Of a stretch of DNA of 59,634 bases, positions 8,307 to 15,428 are shown piece by piece. The position numbers and the translations under genes were made by a program. The first letter of the stretch is position 1; every line of letters begins with the position of its first letter. Source of the DNA: Pseudomonas sp. NFACC02. Lineage in GTDB: Bacteria; Pseudomonadota; Gammaproteobacteria; Pseudomonadales; Pseudomonadaceae. The stretch spans positions 156,849-216,482 of the forward strand of contig NZ_FOEO01000006.1 in assembly GCF_900110765.1 (NCBI RefSeq), in the 5' to 3' direction. The notes beneath the pieces are model-generated. The model did not search any database, was not told the DNA's origin, and saw nothing but the letters and a program-made list of their open reading frames with translations.

Positions 8307-9725
8307 ATGGCTAACTTGTTATATTTAGTTGGGAACCGTCGCGTGCGTAACGTCCTGGAAGGGTGCACTTTCGTCAGCGCTGCAACGGCGATGCTGATTG
8401 CATCCACAGTGGCACAGGCTGATTATAAAGACCTGGTGGCAGTAAAAACTGAAGGTCCAAACGATACATTACCTCTGGCGGCACCCGCGCCGGCACCTAC
8501 ATCCTTAGATAAGCTGAAGGCACTCAATCATTATCAAGAGCAAGGCACTCTCATCAAGGTACCGGGGGTACAGGACACAGTCCTTGGAGATTACAACGGC
8601 TTCCGGTCGAGCCTGGCGGAGCATGGATTTGGCTTGGTGATCACAAGTCTTAACAATTTCGCATACGACCTTGGAAGCCCTCCGAGTGCCCATCCTCAAA
8701 GGTACAACGGGCAGGACCTGACGGCGACTGGCCTGGAGCAAGTCATGCTGACCTATGATCTGGGTTCTTCCGGCAAAGATCAAAAGCAGCTGATTGGTGC
8801 TGTCGTCTCGTCGCTAGCCAGTTGGGAACCCTTGGGACCTCGTACGCATGCGTCGATCAGTCGCCTGGCTTACTATCAATCGTTCAACGACAAACAAGTC
8901 GAGATGAAAGTAGGTTATTTGAGTAATGCGCTCGAATTCATTGGTATCTACACAGGTGGATCTTTAGCAGGCGGTACGCAAGGCCCCAGTGCAATCATTC
9001 CTTTCCAGTTAGGGTTGAGCCGCCTTCCTATGGCGTCGCCAGGCTTGAACCTCACCTTTAATGGTGATAGCGGACTGTACGATAAGGTGGGCGTTCAGCG
9101 CAGTATCAGCCCGTACGGCGCTCAAGAAGAGGTGGAAACCGACTCCCACGGCTTGCGCTGGCGCACGAAAGGCGGGGACCCGCTCGTCATCAATGAGTTG
9201 GGCTACAAGCGCGAGGCCAAGCCAGGATCCAAGTACATTTGGGTGCGCGGTGGGTTTATTTACAACACCTCCGACTATCAGAAGTACACGGGAAATGAAG
9301 AAAGCGATGATAACCATGCACTGTTTCTGGCAGGGGACGTGCAGGTATCAACTCCGGAAGGAGGGTTGCCGTTTCAAGGCTGGTATGTCGGGGGTACGAC
9401 GTATCAGGCGCCGGGAGATCGAAATTTGTACGATAAATATTTCGAAGCCAGGACCTATAAGATCGGAACATTCAAGTCGCGACCTTTTGACATGCTGTCG
9501 CTCACGGTCAACTACAACGATTTCAGCGACGATGCCCGACGCCATTATGGGAATTTAGGCGTGGAAACCGAAGGGCTCACCAGTTCCATTACCGCGTCCT
9601 ACATGGCGCGGCTCTACCCTGGTGTTTACCTGAGCACTGGCCTGAGTCGAACACGCAACCCCGCATTTACTCCGAAAATGGACGATGCTTACAATCTCCT
9701 GGTTGGGCTTAACCTCTTCTTTTGA
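8307..9725 (+). CDS. OprB-family outer-membrane porin
   Basis: A 472-residue precursor. The N-terminus is basic then hydrophobic (about residues 15-38) and ends AQA-DYKDL, a plausible signal-peptidase site. The mature part shows OprB/carbohydrate-porin features: GDYNGFRSSLAEHGF near the start, many alternating aromatic strands, and a terminal LLVGLNLFF with C-terminal Phe, as in outer-membrane barrels. Despite the family name, members take up varied small solutes. The start at 8307 is chosen for GGAG at 8296; an earlier in-frame Met at 8286 lacks a site. It probably admits the substrate of the neighbouring oxygenase and dehydrogenase. Confidence 0.85.
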   Translation: MANLLYLVGNRRVRNVLEGCTFVSAATAMLIASTVAQADYKDLVAVKTEGPNDTLPLAAPAPAPTSLDKLKALNHYQEQGTLIKVPGVQDTVLGDYNGFRSSLAEHGFGLVITSLNNFAYDLGSPPSAHPQRYNGQDLTATGLEQVMLTYDLGSSGKDQKQLIGAVVSSLASWEPLGPRTHASISRLAYYQSFNDKQVEMKVGYLSNALEFIGIYTGGSLAGGTQGPSAIIPFQLGLSRLPMASPGLNLTFNGDSGLYDKVGVQRSISPYGAQEEVETDSHGLRWRTKGGDPLVINELGYKREAKPGSKYIWVRGGFIYNTSDYQKYTGNEESDDNHALFLAGDVQVSTPEGGLPFQGWYVGGTTYQAPGDRNLYDKYFEARTYKIGTFKSRPFDMLSLTVNYNDFSDDARRHYGNLGVETEGLTSSITASYMARLYPGVYLSTGLSRTRNPAFTPKMDDAYNLLVGLNLFF

Positions 9726-9737
9726 AGGTGTAAATCT

Positions 9738-9926
9738 ATGCGACTCAAGATCGATCAATCACTTTGCGTCGGCGGCAGCGCTTGCGTTAATAAAAATCCG
9801 ACTCGGTTCTCGTTGGATGACGATAACGTGGCAGTTGTTTCAGAGCAGCCCATTCTCGAGAGTGAGATCCCGCTGCTGAAAGAGATTGTTGATGATTGTC
9901 CGATGCAGGCTATCTCGCTGATATAA
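9738..9926 (+). CDS. Small [3Fe-4S] ferredoxin of the P450-partner type
   Basis: The 62-residue protein has Cys10, Cys16 (CVGGSAC, C-x2-G-x2-C) and Cys54 (DDCP). Gly replaces the second cysteine of the usual C-x2-C-x2-C, the pattern of single-cluster [3Fe-4S] ferredoxins that feed cytochromes P450. No P450 or ferredoxin reductase lies in the window. The gene starts 12 bp after the porin stop with GAAGGTG upstream, so it is in the same operon. It may deliver electrons to the haem-type MpaB oxygenase or to an oxygenase elsewhere. Confidence 0.88.
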   Translation: MRLKIDQSLCVGGSACVNKNPTRFSLDDDNVAVVSEQPILESEIPLLKEIVDDCPMQAISLI

Positions 9927-9990
9927 AGCACAAGTTTTGCTGGAATGTGCAGTGCCTGCAGCTCTGGTTCACACCTGTGTGAGGTGAACA

Positions 9991-10170
9991 GTGAATAGGG
10001 TTTCAATGATTATCAAATTAACGGGAGGGCTGATTGGCTGTCTAGCTTTAGGATGGGTGATGATCGTGCTTGCGACGGTCATCGCCCTGGATCTCAGCGG
10101 AGTTAATGCCGCCGGCGGTGGGCTCGAAAAGGCTAAAGCGGCACCACCCGAAAGCAGTGAAAAAGGCTGA
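9991..10170 (+). CDS. Small single-span membrane protein
   Basis: A short frame of 59 codons from GTG 9991 (GAGGTGA just upstream) or 54 from ATG 10006 (AGGG upstream). It has one hydrophobic helix (GLIGCLALGWVMIVLATVIAL) followed by a Lys/Glu/Pro-rich tail. It lies between the ferredoxin and the multispan membrane protein on the same strand. I do not recognise a family. The stable frame, two usable ribosome-binding sites and a clean membrane helix argue that it is real. It may be a small subunit for the protein downstream. Confidence 0.55.
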   Translation: MNRVSMIIKLTGGLIGCLALGWVMIVLATVIALDLSGVNAAGGGLEKAKAAPPESSEKG

Positions 10171-10237
10171 TAAGTCTGTCGTTTTAATGCCCAGCGGCAT
10201 AGCGATAAAAAACCATAAAAATAAAAAGGTGATTTAA

Positions 10238-10753
10238 ATGTCAAACGCTCCTACTGGAAATTCTCGTATATTTCGCGATTCAGCGATCATTGTTGCCTGG
10301 ATTATTTTTGTCGCAATGGTAGGCCTGAAACTTGGATTCAGGGAGCTCTGGGCTCCCTTCTTCTGCGCGATCATGTTCAGCGTTGAAAATAAGGACAAGG
10401 CAAAAATTCCGGGGATTATCTTAGGTGCGGTGTCTGGCGTCTGGTTGGCATGGGGGATAGTCGTTAGCATTGGATTAAGTACGCCGTTTTTCGGCGCTTT
10501 TTGGGCCACGGCCGTAGTGTTGTTTTTTGGGGTCTATTTGATTTTTTGCGGTGGAGTCTTCATGCCACTGCTGATTAATAAGTCTACTTTTGTGTATCTG
10601 ACCGTTGCGCTTGCCACTCATGTTTCAGCGCCTCCATTAGAGGCGACAAGCCTGATACTTGTTGGGGGAACACTGTTGCTGATTGGCGAGGTTGCGATTC
10701 TAGCGGTTCTACACGGGTCGAACGCATCCCTTTCTAATCATAGATTGGAGTAA
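10238..10753 (+). CDS. Multispan inner-membrane protein, possibly DUF1097/YcdZ-like
   Basis: The 171-residue protein has about five hydrophobic segments (near residues 16-34, 37-50, 59-80, 86-112 and 120-160) and little soluble sequence. A good site (AAGGTGATTTAA) precedes the ATG. Size and topology resemble DUF1097 (YcdZ) proteins, but I cannot confirm this by eye. As last gene of the oxygenase cluster it could export or import a pathway metabolite. Base composition is AT-rich like the rest of the block. Confidence 0.6.
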   Translation: MSNAPTGNSRIFRDSAIIVAWIIFVAMVGLKLGFRELWAPFFCAIMFSVENKDKAKIPGIILGAVSGVWLAWGIVVSIGLSTPFFGAFWATAVVLFFGVYLIFCGGVFMPLLINKSTFVYLTVALATHVSAPPLEATSLILVGGTLLLIGEVAILAVLHGSNASLSNHRLE

Positions 10754-11605
10754 ATCCGATCATACGGGGGACACGTGAACGCATCGTCATTCCGCAGAAT
10801 TGCTGGGGAAAGGAACTCTGCGATGGCGAAGCGTTACGAACTTGCGATCGAGGTCTGGAGAGCGGCCTCGCCTGAACGAACGGCTGGCATGCTTTTTTCA
10901 ATCAGTTGGGCGGGCTTATCAGCAGTGACAGGTGCTGTCTCGCGGTCGCGCCAGCCGTAAACCTTTCGAACGTCTTTGCCTGAATCTCTGCCAGTACTGT
11001 TTCGTCAAGTACGCAGTTGCATTGGCCCCAGGCTGCTCCCGGAACGCGATCACCAGCACTGCGGCCAGGCGAGAGTTGAAAACTTCCCTTTATTCCGGGG
11101 GCAGCATGGCCTTGGCCAACGCTTTGATTTTTGTATATTCGCTTGCGCTCTCGGACACCCCGCTCAGGTTACGGTAATGGCAACCGATGTTTCCGTTGCC
11201 TGAAATCCAGACAATGAACTTGGAAAATCTTGAAACCACCGTTCTGGGCGCGGATTTTAAATCTATTGCAGATTTTAGAGAGAGAAGGGCGTCGTCAATT
11301 TTTTCCTTGTTTCGACTTTTTAATATAACGTGCAGCACTGAAAGTATTAGCCCGTCAAGATCCGTTGTGGGGATTCTCATGAACTTTTTATTGATGATGC
11401 TGATCAGCAGGGTGGCGGCGGGGCACACCCTTAGTCGATTGAACTGCGCCTGGGGCGCTTGTTAGACCGGGTAACGGGTCGATGCGGATCGGTTCGAGCT
11501 TAGTCAGCCCTTGGGTGAACGACGTAAGATGGGAATGGGTGGCAAGCTGCTGCCGCAGTCACGATCTACAAATCATCACTGCGGCGTATCCACGCGTCTG
11601 CCTCC
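10754..11605. other. Decayed tract with no convincing intact gene
   Basis: Short overlapping frames on both strands show mixed composition and no consistent coding pattern. A frame at 11090-11428 on the minus strand (112 codons, GTG start) and one at 10932-11177 on the plus strand have protein-like patches, but neither has a good ribosome-binding site or a recognised motif. I read it as gene debris at the right edge of the accessory block. Confidence 0.5.
10823..10960 (+). pseudogene. Possible remnant of an IS5-type transposase N-terminus
   Basis: The frame opens MAKRYEL followed a few residues later by a Trp, and it has a ribosome-binding site (GGGAAAGGAAC). This resembles the first residues of many IS5-family transposases (M-x-R/K-R-Y-E-L-S-D-x-x-W). 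The similarity is lost after about 15 codons and the frame soon stops. It could equally be coincidence. Confidence 0.25.
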
Positions 11606-11818
11606 CTACATCATCGGAAGACAGCGTGCTCTATCGCTCGCGAACTGTTTCCCTCGCGCGGTGCGCTCTGCGACCACGCATCCATCCCTGATAGACACAG
11701 ATGCGTAGCCCATATCCCTGAGATAAAGCAAGGCAGTGAAATCCAGCGGGTTGATCCTGGAAGGCGCTCCATCCGTGAGCGTTTGAAGAAGTCGAATGGC
11801 CAAGGATTCCAGCCGCAT
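11606..11818 (-). CDS. Small hypothetical protein
   Basis: A 70-residue frame with GAGG eight bases before the ATG. The sequence (MRLESLAIRLLQTLTDGAP, then a Tyr/Leu-rich stretch) looks protein-like and may form a small helical fold reminiscent of winged-helix DNA-binding proteins. I do not recognise a family. It lies between the decayed tract and dmeR. Confidence 0.45.
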   Translation of the reverse strand: MRLESLAIRLLQTLTDGAPSRINPLDFTALLYLRDMGYASVSIRDGCVVAERTARGKQFASDRARCLPMM

Positions 11819-11950
11819 AGGGCATGCCTCAGGAGGTGATTGGGATAGTGGCTATTTGTCACCTAGGGGCATGGGGAGTTCCATTTATTTGTGCCTTCGA
11901 TTAAGGCCGCCTTGTGCATGTCGGCGGATCGGCCCATCATGCCGCCCAAT

Positions 11951-11972
11951 ATAGGTAGGGGGGGTATGGTAT
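11951..11972 (+). promoter_or_regulatory. CsoR/RcnR-type operator overlapping the dmeR ribosome-binding site
   Basis: A G7 tract is flanked by AT-rich half-sites (ATAGGTA-G7-TATGGTAT), the layout of operators bound by RcnR/DmeR repressors. It ends on the dmeR start codon, and the G-tract is also the only Shine-Dalgarno candidate. Repressor binding here would block transcription of dmeR-dmeF. Confidence 0.6.
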
Positions 11973-12246
11973 GGCGCATTTGCATGCCGAGAAGGACGAT
12001 TTGCTCAAGCGCGTGAGGCGTATTGCGGGGCAGGTGCAGGCCATCGAACGCGGGTTGGAGACCGACACCGATTGCGCCAAGACCCTGCATCTCGTGGCCG
12101 CTACCCGTGGTGCGATCAATGGCTTGCTTGATCAGATCATCGAAGCCCACGCGCGCGAGCATGTGGCTCATCCTGATTTGAGTGATGAGGACCGGGCACA
12201 AGGCCTTGAAGATTTGCTCGAAGCGATTCGTCGCTATTCAAAATAA
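11971..12246 (+). CDS. dmeR: DmeR/RcnR-type metal-sensing repressor (CsoR family)
   Basis: A 91-residue all-helical DUF156/CsoR-family repressor. The metal-site residues match RcnR: His3, Cys35, His60 and His64, the set that binds Co(II)/Ni(II). A Cu-sensing CsoR would instead show a C-H-C pattern. The core helix LLKRVRRIAGQVQAIERGLE is typical of the family. dmeF follows 26 bp later on the same strand, so metal binding probably releases a common operator at 11951-11972. A formaldehyde sensor (FrmR) is less likely given the neighbour. Confidence 0.88.
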   Translation: MAHLHAEKDDLLKRVRRIAGQVQAIERGLETDTDCAKTLHLVAATRGAINGLLDQIIEAHAREHVAHPDLSDEDRAQGLEDLLEAIRRYSK

Positions 12247-12272
12247 GTCGTCTGGCGATACACGGAGGCCCT

Positions 12273-13241
12273 ATGGCCCTTGCGCAGAAACACACCCATG
12301 AACATGTCTTTCTCGGTCAGTCCCACGACGAGAACGCCCGCCGTACGTTATGGGTGGTCGTGCTGACTTTCGTGATGATGGTCGGGGAGATTGCCGCGGG
12401 TTACGTCACGGGCTCGATGGCGCTGCTGGCGGACGGTTTTCACATGGCAACCCATGCCGGGGCGTTAGGCATCGCGGCGGCGGCCTATTCGTTTGCCCGA
12501 CGCAACGCCAATAACGCTCGCTTCAGTTTCGGCACGGGCAAGGTGGGCGATCTGGCGGGGTTCGCGTCGGCGCTGATTCTGATGATGGTTGCGCTGGGTA
12601 TCGGTATCGAGTCGCTGATGCGCCTGTTTCAACCGACGCAGGTGGCGTTTGGGGAAGCCACCTTGATTGCGGTGGCAGGGCTACTGGTCAATATCGTGAG
12701 CGCATTCATGCTGTCCGGCGGACACGGGCACGGACATCACGATCACCACGGGCACCCTCATCATGGGCATCACCCGCACACAGAAAACGACCATCACGCT
12801 CACGGAAAACATCATGCTCACGACGGTGACAACAACCTGCGCTCGGCTTATGTACATGTACTGGCCGACGCACTGACTTCGGTGCTGGCGATCGGCGCGC
12901 TGCTGGCAGGACGTTACCTGGGCTGGGTCTGGCTCGACCCTGTGATGGGGATCGTCGGTGCGGTGGTGATCGCCAAGTGGTCGGTGGGTTTGATCAGGCA
13001 GAGTGCCAACGTGTTGCTGGACGTCACCGATGAACACGTCGCGCAAGAGATTCGCGATGTGCTCGAAGCGGATGACAAGGTGCAGATCACCGATCTGCAT
13101 GTGTGGAAGGTCGGCCCGGATGCCCGTGCGGCGATTGTCAGTGTGCTGGCAAAAGTCGACGTAACGGCGCAAGAGGTTCGCGACCGTCTCAGTGCCGTGC
13201 ACAAGGTGTCGCACCTGACCATCGAGTGTCGAACAGCCTGA
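12273..13241 (+). CDS. dmeF: Cation-diffusion-facilitator efflux pump DmeF (Co/Ni)
   Basis: A 322-residue CDF transporter that exports divalent metal against protons across the inner membrane. Six membrane helices are visible. The metal-site motifs are LLADGFHM (about residues 50-57) and HVLADALTSV (about 197-206). A very His-rich loop (about 150-185) separates helices IV and V, and a C-terminal ferredoxin-like domain follows (about 245-322). A His-rich CDF next to a DmeR repressor is the arrangement known for cobalt/nickel resistance in rhizobia. Zinc transport cannot be excluded from sequence. Confidence 0.9.
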   Translation: MALAQKHTHEHVFLGQSHDENARRTLWVVVLTFVMMVGEIAAGYVTGSMALLADGFHMATHAGALGIAAAAYSFARRNANNARFSFGTGKVGDLAGFASALILMMVALGIGIESLMRLFQPTQVAFGEATLIAVAGLLVNIVSAFMLSGGHGHGHHDHHGHPHHGHHPHTENDHHAHGKHHAHDGDNNLRSAYVHVLADALTSVLAIGALLAGRYLGWVWLDPVMGIVGAVVIAKWSVGLIRQSANVLLDVTDEHVAQEIRDVLEADDKVQITDLHVWKVGPDARAAIVSVLAKVDVTAQEVRDRLSAVHKVSHLTIECRTA

Positions 13242-13406
13242 GCGGCTGCTTCCTGCTGAATCGTACCCAGCGCTTTCCCACGCGCGGATTCGGCGCCGAA
13301 TTCGCCAATATTGCGTGTCAAATCAAAGAAATCTGCCCCGTTTTTGGGGCAATACGATAGTCTTCGCACCATTGTCGACACGGACACCTGGATTGGAAGG
13401 CTATAG

Positions 13407-14333
13407 ATGGCGCCTGATGACTATCTCGTAATGACCAGCAAGGAATGGGCGGGGCTGCGCGCCAGTACGCCACTGACCTTGTCCGAAGAAGATCTGTCGG
13501 CGTTGCGAGGCGTAAACGAAGATATTTCCCTGGAAGATGTCGTCAACATCTACCTTCCGCTGTCGCGCCTGATCAATCTGCACGTCAGTGCCGCGCGCAA
13601 TCTGGCGAGCATCAAGGACACCTTCCTGGGGCGTCCGGCGAAAAAACAGACCTATGTCGTGGCGGTTGCGGGCAGTGTGGCGGTCGGCAAAAGCACCTTT
13701 GCTCGTGTTCTGCAGGCGCTGATGGCGCGCTGGCCTGATCATCCGCGGGTCGATCTGGTGACCACCGACGGTTTCCTGCATCCGAACGCCAGGCTGGATG
13801 CGGACGGCATCATGCACCGCAAGGGCTTTCCGGAAAGCTACGATCGCAAGCGCATGGTCAAGTTTCTCTCGGACCTCAAGGCAGGCATTCCCGTGATCAG
13901 TGCGCCGGTCTATTCGCACATCAGCTACGACATCGTGCCGGACACATTCATCGAGATCAGCCAGCCGGACATCCTGATTTTCGAAGGCCTGAACGTGCTG
14001 CAGACCGAGGGCAATGACGGCCAGAAACCGGGCAGCATCGTGTCGGATTTCTTCGACTTCTCGATCTACCTGGATGCGGCAGAAGGCGACATCGAGCGCT
14101 GGTACGTTGAGCGCTTCCTCATGCTGCAACGCACTGCATTTCGTGCTCGCGGTGCTTATTTTCGTGAACTGGCCGACCTGCCGCCTGAAAAATCCCCGGA
14201 CGCCGCGCGCAAGATCTGGCGCGACATCAACCGTCCCAACCTGCTGGAAAACATCTTGCCCACCCGTGAGCGCGCGAGCCTGGTGGTGCGCAAGGCATCG
14301 GATCATTCGGTGAAAGAGCTGTGGCTGCGCTGA
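13407..14333 (+). CDS. coaA: Type I pantothenate kinase
   Basis: A 308-residue enzyme phosphorylating pantothenate with ATP, the first step of coenzyme A synthesis. The P-loop GSVAVGKST lies at 89-97. Other CoaA landmarks are TTDGFLHPN, KGFPESYD, PVYSHISYDIVPD, DILIFEGLNVLQ and the C-terminal NILPTRERASL. Length is close to E. coli CoaA (316). GGAAGG precedes the ATG. Pseudomonads usually rely on the type III enzyme CoaX, so a type I copy here may be a second isozyme or an acquisition. The next gene overlaps its end by 13 bp. Confidence 0.93.
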   Translation: MAPDDYLVMTSKEWAGLRASTPLTLSEEDLSALRGVNEDISLEDVVNIYLPLSRLINLHVSAARNLASIKDTFLGRPAKKQTYVVAVAGSVAVGKSTFARVLQALMARWPDHPRVDLVTTDGFLHPNARLDADGIMHRKGFPESYDRKRMVKFLSDLKAGIPVISAPVYSHISYDIVPDTFIEISQPDILIFEGLNVLQTEGNDGQKPGSIVSDFFDFSIYLDAAEGDIERWYVERFLMLQRTAFRARGAYFRELADLPPEKSPDAARKIWRDINRPNLLENILPTRERASLVVRKASDHSVKELWLR

Positions 14334-14701
14334 AGATCGTATCCGCCGTGGTGTGTTCAGCACTGCTCGCCCTGTGTCTCAGCGTTGCCGCAATGGCAGA
14401 CGGCAACAAGTTGCTGCTCGAATGCCAGGACGGTATCAACAGCATGAGCGGCGGGGTGGCCAGCAACCCGGTGGGGATCGGTCACTGCGTCGGGGTATTG
14501 CAGGCGACCATGGACACTCTCGACATCTTTCACGAAGCCGGCGGCCTGCCCAAGCTGGTCTGTGTGCCGGAAGGCGGGATTCCGATGGTGCAGTCGATGC
14601 GCGTCGTGGTTCAGTCGCTTGAAGAACATCCGCAGAGTCTGCACCTGAACGAGTCGGTGCTGGTCGTCGCCGCGCTGAAAAACGCGTTCCCCTGCCGCTG
14701 A
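14321..14701 (+). CDS. Secreted Rap1a/Tai-like protein
   Basis: A 126-residue precursor with a signal peptide (about residues 1-27, cleavage near AMA-DG). The mature part follows the Rap1a/Tai pattern: GNKLLLECQ..., a second Cys in GHCVGVL, a third in KLVCVPEG, then LEEHPQSLHLNESVLVVAALKNAFPC. The family includes periplasmic immunity proteins of type VI effectors, but many members are free-standing and uncharacterised, and no T6SS effector lies nearby. The start is GTG, overlapping the end of coaA by 13 bp, so the two are probably co-expressed. Confidence 0.7.
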   Translation: MAALKIVSAVVCSALLALCLSVAAMADGNKLLLECQDGINSMSGGVASNPVGIGHCVGVLQATMDTLDIFHEAGGLPKLVCVPEGGIPMVQSMRVVVQSLEEHPQSLHLNESVLVVAALKNAFPCR

Positions 14702-14811
14702 TCAGTCTCCAGTCCTGAGGGCCGTTCGTCGCGGCCTGGAATCAGTGCTGGTTTTTTTGACTTTGATCGCTATCCTTACCGGTCAGTACAGTTCATTTGC
14801 GAGGGCGACCC

Positions 14812-15390
14812 ATGCCGAGTAGCCGAGACGCCAGCGTCAATCATCAACGCCTGATCGATGCCGCTTCCGCATTGTTTTTCCGTGACGGCATCAATGCGAC
14901 GGGGATCGCCGCCGTGGCTGAATTTGCCGGCGTCTCGAAGATGACCCTGTATGCCCACTTCGCGTCGAAGGACGAACTGATCGTGGCCTTTCTCGACAAG
15001 CGCAATGAGCGTTGGGAGGCGGCAGTGGAACAGACGTTGGCGGCCAGCGAAGCGCCCGCCGAGAAACTTCTGGGGCTGTTCGACCTGCATCGGCAATGGC
15101 TGCTGGACGGTGGTTTGCGCGGCTGCCCTTATGTGAATTCAGCTGCCGAGTTCCCGGACCGCAATCACCCGGTTCGCCTGGCGGTGGATCGGCATAAGCA
15201 AGGGGTGAAGCAGCACCTGCTGGACCTTGCCGAACGTGCGGGACTGACTGACCCGCAGACGCTGGTCAGGCGATTGTTTCTGTTGTTGGAGGGGGCGTTT
15301 CTGACCGGCGCTCTGGAAAACGACGACAGCGTATTTCTTGTGGCGCGAGCGCTTGCCGCCGAGCTGATTGAGGCAGCGCAACCTGCCTGA
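14812..15390 (+). CDS. TetR-family transcriptional regulator
   Basis: A 192-residue regulator with a clear TetR helix-turn-helix (residues about 8-55; GINATGIAAVAEFAGVSKMTLYAHFASKDEL). The ATG at 14812 follows GAGGG; an in-frame start five codons upstream is weaker. The MFS transporter begins 38 bp downstream on the same strand, so it is the likely target. A GRP-type ACCGGT palindrome near 14780 may belong to its operator, but the dyad is weak. Confidence 0.88.
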   Translation: MPSSRDASVNHQRLIDAASALFFRDGINATGIAAVAEFAGVSKMTLYAHFASKDELIVAFLDKRNERWEAAVEQTLAASEAPAEKLLGLFDLHRQWLLDGGLRGCPYVNSAAEFPDRNHPVRLAVDRHKQGVKQHLLDLAERAGLTDPQTLVRRLFLLLEGAFLTGALENDDSVFLVARALAAELIEAAQPA

Positions 15391-15428
15391 CCCTGTTCTC
15401 TTGATCTCACTCAAGAAGGAAGCTGACC

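Noticed and set aside
11090..11428. 112-codon minus-strand frame in the decayed tract
   Set aside because: Partly protein-like but GTG start without a good ribosome-binding site and no recognised motif; kept only as part of the decayed region.
13401..14363. 320-codon minus-strand frame opposite coaA
   Set aside because: Antisense shadow of a clear gene in high-GC DNA; no protein-family features.
14321..14701. Type VI secretion immunity protein with cognate effector
   Set aside because: The Rap1a/Tai pattern is present, but no effector, Hcp, VgrG or PAAR gene lies nearby, so an immunity role is not claimed.
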